Source: Planctomycetota bacterium (GTDB lineage Bacteria; Planctomycetota; Phycisphaerae; UBA1845; CAIVHJ01). Taken from it: a stretch of DNA of 11,795 nt. A program made the translations under genes and the position numbers. The DNA lies in contig JACZTW010000097.1 in NCBI GenBank assembly GCA_022573485.1, positions 1-11,795 of the forward strand. Direction: 5' to 3'. The notes below the pieces were generated by a model. It did not search any database. It was not told the origin of the DNA and worked only from the letters and a program-made list of their open reading frames with translations. Shown here in pieces: positions 6,908 to 11,795 of this stretch (positions within the stretch are counted from its first letter, which is position 1; the number at the start of each line of letters is the position of its first letter).

Positions 6908-6928
6908 AGGCGCCCGCCACCGGCGCTT
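6908..6928. repeat. Small hairpin just after the winged-helix stop codon
   Basis: AGGCGCC at 6908-6914 can pair with GGCGCTT at 6922-6928 (one G-U pair) across a 7-base loop, starting 8 bases after the stop. The usual T-run is missing, so it is at best a weak terminator or transcript-stabilising stem separating this gene from the three-gene unit downstream. Confidence 0.35.
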
Positions 6929-7015
6929 CAGAATATGGAATCGCCGGAGGAGATTCAAAACGCAATCGAGCCATCTGGGTGATCTTCGGTTGAACTGCTT
7001 TGAAGTCCATGGATG

Positions 7016-7021
7016 AAGGAG
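7016..7021 (+). promoter_or_regulatory. Ribosome binding site deciding the start at 7028
   Basis: AAGGAG lies 6 bases before the ATG at 7028. The alternative in-frame ATG at 7013 would place this site inside the coding region and has no good site of its own, so the shorter product is chosen. Confidence 0.8.
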
Positions 7022-7027
7022 ACAATC

Positions 7028-7573
7028 ATGACACTTGGACTTGCCGCCACGATGGTCGTCGGGATGGCCGTGACGATCGGCATCTATGTCTCCTCGAAAC
7101 AGCACCTTGCTGTTCTGGCCGACGGCGTCGCCAAGCAGGTAAAGATTGAGATCGAGAACATCCGCAACAAGAGCGCCGAAAGTGAGGAACGCTTGATCCA
7201 CACTTTCATGAATTGGGCCGCTAAAGATGAGACCCTTCAACAGTATCATGCGGAAAGATCAGCCTTGTTCACGGTCGATGGCGCCAACAATTCTTGGGAT
7301 TGGGCAGAACCAGAAATCCAACGCTGGGCCGAAGAGCGTCGTCGCACTCACTGCGCCGCCGGCCAGCGGTCGATGCTGGTCTCGGCATCCCTGGCAGTTT
7401 TGGGCTTGTGGTGTGCCATCGCCGTCGTCACGCTCCTCAGCTTTCAGCGCAGTGGGACCCAAACTGTGACGCCGATCGCCGGTTCGCTGGGAGTTGACCG
7501 ACCGTGGGCCAGGGGCACCGTGCTTCGTTCACACTCTTTCCTAGGATTGAAAACAGGAGAATGCGAAACATGA
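7028..7573 (+). CDS. Small membrane protein with two transmembrane helices
   Basis: The 181-residue product has a hydrophobic N-terminal helix (about 2-22, LGLAATMVVGMAVTIGIYVS) and a second one (about 116-138, MLVSASLAVLGLWCAIAVVT). The 90-residue segment between them is rich in Glu, Lys and Gln. It contains a probable amphipathic helix (VKIEIENIRNKSAESEERL) and a Trp-rich stretch (NNSWDWAEPEIQRW). A polar tail of about 40 residues follows. This looks like a two-pass anchor or scaffold; no enzyme motif is seen and no family is recognised. Its stop codon overlaps the start of the next gene as ATGA (7570-7573), so translation is probably coupled and the two proteins are likely made together. 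It is the first gene of the tubulin-like unit. Confidence 0.8.
   Translation: MTLGLAATMVVGMAVTIGIYVSSKQHLAVLADGVAKQVKIEIENIRNKSAESEERLIHTFMNWAAKDETLQQYHAERSALFTVDGANNSWDWAEPEIQRWAEERRRTHCAAGQRSMLVSASLAVLGLWCAIAVVTLLSFQRSGTQTVTPIAGSLGVDRPWARGTVLRSHSFLGLKTGECET
7555..7559 (+). promoter_or_regulatory. Ribosome binding site and ATGA overlap fixing the start at 7570
   Basis: AGGAG lies 10 bases before ATG 7570, which overlaps the preceding TGA. An ATG at 7561 in the same frame is only one base from the site. The open frame extends back to 7504, but that would overlap the upstream gene by 70 bases. Confidence 0.75.
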
Positions 7574-8877
7574 AAAGTACAGCAGGAAGGACAACTCGCT
7601 TTGGGTCTCGCGGTGTGAAGCGCTGTCTCTGTGGCGCTGCGGTCTTCCTGTCGTTTGCGGCCTGCGGGCCTCGAGTGACCATTCGGGAAAACGGCCTTCT
7701 GGTCGAAACAAACGGCCAACGCATCGTAGTAGAACGGCGCACTTCTGAGGCATCGCGCCATGCGCCACTGCCCGGTCGCGATGAAACCGGGGCGGCCATT
7801 CCCGTGCCGAACGAAGATGCGAACCTCGACGCCCTCGCCGGAGACTCATTGAGTAGGATTCGGGAGCGACGCCGTGCAGATACAGCCACGTTGAGAGAGG
7901 AACTCGCGCGACTGCGACAGCAGGTACGTGAATCGAAGAATCAGCATCGCCGCGTTCTGGATCATACTCGCGTGCTCAACGAACAAGTCGTCGCCTACCC
8001 CGAAGAACTGCTTGTGCTGGGGGATGAGGTTCAGCAGGATCGGGATGCACGGTCGCAGTTGAGGCTTCAACGGCAGTCGCTGGAAGATCAAATCCAGGGT
8101 CTTCAGGACGGGTTACGATTGCTGCGGGGGCAAAGTCGGCAAGAAGAGCAGCGCCTTGCACAGCTGCATGATCTAGTGGGGGGTGCCACGCCAATCCCCA
8201 TCGAGGGTGGAACTTACGAGATCACACCATCACCGTCTCCCGCGCCGACCGGCCATTTGGAAGAATCCGCGACGCCGACCAGCGGCCCCGGGGATGATGG
8301 TGGCGCAGGCCGGGCAGTATCTCAGGACAGCACAGCCGTTCCTGACGGCGGCGATGGCGACGGAGAGCAACATGACGCTGACATCCATTGGCTGCCCCTG
8401 TGGCCCACCGGTGCCACCGTCATCGGTGTGATCGCCGTGGTCTTATGGTTGGTGATCCGCCGGCGGCGTGCGGTGCTGGCGGTTGAGCTGGACGCCAGCG
8501 AAGGCGATGCACACCGGCACCTGCGTGTCGTTCTGGAACCGGGGGAAGGCGTTTCACTGCAGGACGACAAGGCCCGTCCAATGCCAGTCGCGCTGCTCGC
8601 TGGCGCACCGGCCCTGGTCATTCACCGAGGTAGTCTGCAGGTAGACCCTGGCGATGCATCCGTGGCCACGGAATGCAACGGAGAGCAGGTGACGACAAGG
8701 CAGTTGGTCACTGAGGGCGATGTGCTGCGGGTGGCCGGTGACGGCGACAAAAGCGCGGACCGGACCGTGGTCGTCACGGGTATTTGTCCTGCGCGGTACA
8801 TGTGTCCTGATGACGTGGTCGTCCAAACCGAAATACCAGCGGGTCCTGTTGGGCTTTCGACCGCCGCACGCTCGTGA
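7570..8877 (+). CDS. Lipoprotein-like coiled-coil membrane protein with a cytosolic FHA-like domain
   Basis: Domains of the 435-residue product, in order: a basic N-terminus and hydrophobic stretch (GVKRCLCGAAVFLSFAAC) with a possible lipobox ending at C32. A small beta segment follows (VTIRENGLLVETNGQRIVVE), then a long coiled coil (about 92-203). Next come a Pro/Ser/Gly/Asp-rich linker (205-270) and a transmembrane helix (about 279-296) closed by RRRR (297-300). The C-terminal beta domain (about 301-405) contains TECNGEQVTTRQLVTEGDVL, which matches the closing NG--V---L--GD motif of FHA (phosphothreonine-binding) domains. The usual GR and SxxH phosphopeptide residues are not seen, so it may be a non-binding FHA-like fold. 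The expected topology has the coiled coil outside the inner membrane and the FHA-like part in the cytosol, facing the tubulin-like protein. The lipobox has Phe at -3, which is atypical, so a signal anchor is the alternative. Confidence 0.75.
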   Translation: MKSTAGRTTRFGSRGVKRCLCGAAVFLSFAACGPRVTIRENGLLVETNGQRIVVERRTSEASRHAPLPGRDETGAAIPVPNEDANLDALAGDSLSRIRERRRADTATLREELARLRQQVRESKNQHRRVLDHTRVLNEQVVAYPEELLVLGDEVQQDRDARSQLRLQRQSLEDQIQGLQDGLRLLRGQSRQEEQRLAQLHDLVGGATPIPIEGGTYEITPSPSPAPTGHLEESATPTSGPGDDGGAGRAVSQDSTAVPDGGDGDGEQHDADIHWLPLWPTGATVIGVIAVVLWLVIRRRRAVLAVELDASEGDAHRHLRVVLEPGEGVSLQDDKARPMPVALLAGAPALVIHRGSLQVDPGDASVATECNGEQVTTRQLVTEGDVLRVAGDGDKSADRTVVVTGICPARYMCPDDVVVQTEIPAGPVGLSTAARS

Positions 8878-8912
8878 AGACAAAATGACTAGCCCAGAGG
8901 CCTATGGAGTTT

Positions 8913-8917
8913 AGGAG
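8913..8917 (+). promoter_or_regulatory. Ribosome binding site of the tubulin-like gene
   Basis: AGGAG lies 9 bases before the ATG at 8927. The 49-base gap after the previous stop holds no terminator, consistent with one operon. Confidence 0.75.
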
Positions 8918-8926
8918 ACTCGAGCG

Positions 8927-11770
8927 ATGGCAGAAGAGAAGAATGAAATCACGGTTGTGCAAGCCTCCAGCCATGAAGCACGGGCCGGAATCAATATTTC
9001 ACTCGGTTCAATGGCGCGCCTTGTGTTGCTGGCCTATCGTGCCGTGCTGAAGAGGATGAACGTTGGCAAGACGGCGGCTGCGTCTTCGGGGCGGCGGTGC
9101 CTGGCCATCGACACGACGTCGGGACAGCGCGAGATGACCATCGGGCAACAGCAGGTGCGCCTTGAGCGACACGAAGACCTGGTGCTTCCTGGAAGGAGTG
9201 TCGCGAATCTGCGGAATGTGCTTTCTGAGGATCGCCATACACGCCGATACGCCCGATGGCTGAATGGCCTGACCGGCACTACTGACGACGGCGTCGGCGG
9301 CAAACCAGCGAAATCTTTCACTTCGGCATTGAGCTGTCGCCACGACATCGAGTCGCCGGTTGAAGCGGCGTTGAGGGGTTGCCGGGAGCGTAACGCCCAG
9401 GCGGTGCAAGCAGAGGGCGGGCAGCAGATGGACCGTAAGCGTCGGACGCGTGTTGTCCTCACCGCTTCGTTGACGGGCGGAACGGCTCCAGGGTTACTTT
9501 TTCACGTTATCGCCGCGAGCCGCCAGGGAGCCAAGTCGCTGGGGATGGACGTGGAGATTTTTCTCCTCGGTCTTCTCGGGAGTACAGCGGAGGGACGCGA
9601 TCCCGAACAGGTAGCCTGCTCCGTGGCTTCCTCGTTACGGCAATTGCAGATCGCCCACGCCAACCCGCAAAGCGCCGTGATCCACACCTTTGGTGGGCAC
9701 ACCCTGACGCTGAGCGAAGGAACGGTGGATCGGATCTACCTGTTCTCCGTCTCCAACGGGGCCGTCGTGCTGCGCGCGGAAGATCAGATTGAATTGCTGG
9801 CGCGCTGTGCCTGGAACCTGCTTGATGGGCCGGAAGGGACGGTCAGCGATGGCTACTTTCGAAACTTCTCGGACGACGAACATCCAGCGCGCCTGAGTGT
9901 CGCCGGCATGGGTGTTGCGGGTTTGAGATACGATGCCGCCGCTGCTGAGAAGCACGTGCGCTTCTTGGGCCGCGTTCGCATCTGTGACCGACTGCGCCGG
10001 GGAAACCTGAACGCCGGGCGCCAAGATGGGCAACGATTGGCGCAAGACTTGATCGCCCACCTGGGCATATCGAGGAACCCCGGCGAATCTGATGCCGGTG
10101 GCTTGGTCGCTGAAGCTACAAGTGATTTGAACGACCAGTTGAGTCGAACTCGACGTGTTGTGCGCCACTCACGCGTCCGGCATATCGTTCAACACACACA
10201 CGTCGCCATCACAATGTTGTCTGATCGGGTTGCTGGCGCTGAATCGCGGTTGACGGAAGTGAGCGCCGGTGGCACCGCCCATCGAAGGAGAATTCGTCAG
10301 AGGACTCAGGGAATCCTGGCTGCAGGCGTAGGGGTGACGCTTCTGGCCGAGGTTTTGGGGCACGCCCTTGGCAGGGCAGAGCAGGTTGTTGAGGCTTGCG
10401 GCGCTCGCATCGACGCGGCTGCGGCCAGGGTCGCACCCTGTGAAGCCGGCGTCCGGCGTCGCGAGCGCGTGGTGATGCCGGCGGAATCGGCTTCTTGGCA
10501 GGCGCGATTCCGGGGCTGGATGGGCGGACTTTTCGGCGGTTGGCCGCTCCGCCGTGCTGCGGGGAGGTGGATCAACGCTGCCGCAGAAGCGTTCCGCGCG
10601 CGGCTCACGGTCGCGCGGTGGAGGGCCGAATATGCCAGTCTCCAGGAGGTTGTAGCTGCGTTGAGGGATGTTCTGCTCGAAACCCGTGGCACCGACGAAG
10701 CGTTAGCCAATACCCACGACTCCGCGCTGGCAAAGGTGTTGGACGCCAAGACGACGAGAGCGGGGAGTGATGACGGCCTGCTGCGCCTTCTCCCCACTTC
10801 TGACTATGCGGTGCGCAAGGCGGAGTCGCTTTGGGATCCACCGCGCGTCGAAGCAGCAGCTGCAGGACTGAGCGGTGTCGTCTCGGAGGAGGGTGCTTTG
10901 CCGGCAGCAATCGAAGCCCTGATCGAACGCGTCATCAACCAGGCCGGACCCATTCGGAATGCGTTGGCCGGGTATCTCAGCGACCTTGCTCCTCACCACT
11001 GCAGCGCGTTGCTCGAGCAGTGTATGCAAGACGCGCAGCCGGCGCTGCCGATCAATGAACTGAGCGTGCGCCCGCGTCCGCGGCGGCGCCTGCGCACAAT
11101 TCGGACACGGTCCGCCACGCTCGACGCGCTGAAGCGTTCGGGATTGGTCGACCGACTCGAGGCTGGTTGTGATACTCGCTGGATCATCGCCGATTTCGAC
11201 GATGAATTGGTGATCACCACCGAAGAGCGGCAGATCGACCTTCAGGAAATCGAGGAGATCCGCAGCGCAGATGCAGTACTCTCGCGGCAGCCCGTCGAGA
11301 CAGTTGCCCATTATGCCGCTCTATATGAGCCGGAAGAGATACTGGCCCACCCCATCGTGCCGGCGGGCATGGCTACGAACGGGGCCCAGAGGGCAGTGGC
11401 CATCGGCATCGCCTTGGAGATTCTGACCTGTGACCGGAGCCGCAGGTACCGGTGCAACGATGATGGTGATGTGCTGGCACGGGGCCTCGATCTGCTTGTG
11501 CAACGGTTGGCCACTGATGTGCAGCTGAGTGAGTGGCTGAAGGGTGAAATCAAGGCAAAGTACCGCGAACTTGGTGAGGTCGGCGTCCGCGGTCGCATCA
11601 CCCAAGCGCTTGAACACCCGGACGACTTGGTTCCACCCAAAGACCGCCCGCAGTTGACAGAGGCATTGGGCGTTGTGTCGGGACACAGTCCCACGAGCGG
11701 GCCGGCTGGCAACAGTGACCCACTCCGCTCCAGGCGGACCCGCGGCGAGGCAAAAACCAGACGCGGCTGA
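8927..11770 (+). CDS. Divergent tubulin/FtsZ-superfamily protein (Tubulin_2-like)
   Basis: The first 340 or so of 947 residues follow the plan of bacterial tubulin-like (Tubulin_2, PF13809-type) proteins. A first nucleotide-binding strand and helix (GINISLGSMARLVLLAYRAV, 21-40) is followed by a CLAIDTTSGQ strand (58-67) matching the family's FLAIDTD. RVVLTASLTGGTAPGLLFHV (175-194) holds the tubulin signature loop, normally GGTGSG but here GGTAPG. DVEIFLLGLL and a VDRIYLFSVSNGAV strand (268-280) follow. The first loop has lost the usual G-GG-G pattern (SLGS). GTP binding may therefore be weak, altered or lost. The rest is helical and Arg/Ala-rich, with an acidic beta-like part (WIIADFDDELVITTEERQID) and a basic tail, and matches nothing I know. 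It is the last visible gene of the unit, and the operon may continue beyond the window. Confidence 0.75.
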   Translation: MAEEKNEITVVQASSHEARAGINISLGSMARLVLLAYRAVLKRMNVGKTAAASSGRRCLAIDTTSGQREMTIGQQQVRLERHEDLVLPGRSVANLRNVLSEDRHTRRYARWLNGLTGTTDDGVGGKPAKSFTSALSCRHDIESPVEAALRGCRERNAQAVQAEGGQQMDRKRRTRVVLTASLTGGTAPGLLFHVIAASRQGAKSLGMDVEIFLLGLLGSTAEGRDPEQVACSVASSLRQLQIAHANPQSAVIHTFGGHTLTLSEGTVDRIYLFSVSNGAVVLRAEDQIELLARCAWNLLDGPEGTVSDGYFRNFSDDEHPARLSVAGMGVAGLRYDAAAAEKHVRFLGRVRICDRLRRGNLNAGRQDGQRLAQDLIAHLGISRNPGESDAGGLVAEATSDLNDQLSRTRRVVRHSRVRHIVQHTHVAITMLSDRVAGAESRLTEVSAGGTAHRRRIRQRTQGILAAGVGVTLLAEVLGHALGRAEQVVEACGARIDAAAARVAPCEAGVRRRERVVMPAESASWQARFRGWMGGLFGGWPLRRAAGRWINAAAEAFRARLTVARWRAEYASLQEVVAALRDVLLETRGTDEALANTHDSALAKVLDAKTTRAGSDDGLLRLLPTSDYAVRKAESLWDPPRVEAAAAGLSGVVSEEGALPAAIEALIERVINQAGPIRNALAGYLSDLAPHHCSALLEQCMQDAQPALPINELSVRPRPRRRLRTIRTRSATLDALKRSGLVDRLEAGCDTRWIIADFDDELVITTEERQIDLQEIEEIRSADAVLSRQPVETVAHYAALYEPEEILAHPIVPAGMATNGAQRAVAIGIALEILTCDRSRRYRCNDDGDVLARGLDLLVQRLATDVQLSEWLKGEIKAKYRELGEVGVRGRITQALEHPDDLVPPKDRPQLTEALGVVSGHSPTSGPAGNSDPLRSRRTRGEAKTRRG

Positions 11771-11795
11771 AATGCACGGGACGAGCGCCTGCCCG

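Noticed and set aside
7504..7569. Upstream extension of the FHA-like protein to 7504
   Set aside because: It would overlap the preceding gene by 70 bases and put a hydrophilic segment before the signal sequence. The ATGA start at 7570 with AGGAG fits better.
9635..11712. Several long minus-strand frames inside the tubulin-like gene
   Set aside because: They are antisense shadows of a GC-rich 2.8-kb gene whose plus-strand product shows family motifs.
1..11795. CRISPR arrays, tRNA or rRNA genes
   Set aside because: No regularly spaced direct repeats, cloverleaf-like segments or rRNA-like conserved stretches were seen on either strand by eye.

Overview
The window is a plus-strand accessory region of about 11.8 kb, moderately GC-rich. 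The organism is probably a planctomycete, perhaps a Phycisphaerae-like lineage. The main clue is a protein tail at 78-191 that looks like the dockerin-type calcium-binding ends (DxNGDxxIDxxDxxxLxxNWGPCE) common on secreted planctomycete proteins. This assignment is an inference from one short remnant plus overall character. No rRNA, tRNA or housekeeping marker is present to confirm it.

Layout. (1) 1-1380 is a decayed junction: a broken dockerin tail, about 670 bases with no recognisable gene, then the 3' end of an IS1380-family transposase (863-1120) and its trailing non-coding DNA. (2) 1381-5256 holds a RimK-like ATP-grasp ligase, an unrecognised 417-aa protein with a possible DNA-binding C-terminus, an unrecognised small protein, and a ParB-like-fold protein whose C-terminal end lies in two overlapping frames. 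(3) 5299-6900 holds a DUF5131 (phage Gp37/Gp68-type) protein with an intact three-cysteine motif, a doubtful 60-aa ORF, and a stand-alone winged-helix protein of OmpR/PhoB C-terminal type. (4) 7028-11770 is a compact three-gene unit: a two-helix membrane protein, a lipoprotein/coiled-coil/transmembrane/FHA-like protein whose start overlaps the previous stop as ATGA, and a 947-aa divergent tubulin/FtsZ-superfamily protein.

How the parts may work together. The last three genes are the best candidate for a little-described system. A tubulin-like cytosolic protein with an altered nucleotide-binding signature (GGTAPG) is co-encoded with a membrane-spanning scaffold carrying an FHA-like domain on its probable cytosolic side, and with a small bitopic or hairpin membrane protein. 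This recalls the FtsZ-like families that comparative genomics has linked to membrane remodelling, but the partners visible here are a different set. The winged-helix gene just upstream could be its regulator. The ATP-grasp, ParB-like and DUF5131 genes upstream have the mixed, loosely spaced arrangement of a mobile or defence-type island. Whether they are functionally linked to the tubulin unit cannot be decided from the sequence.
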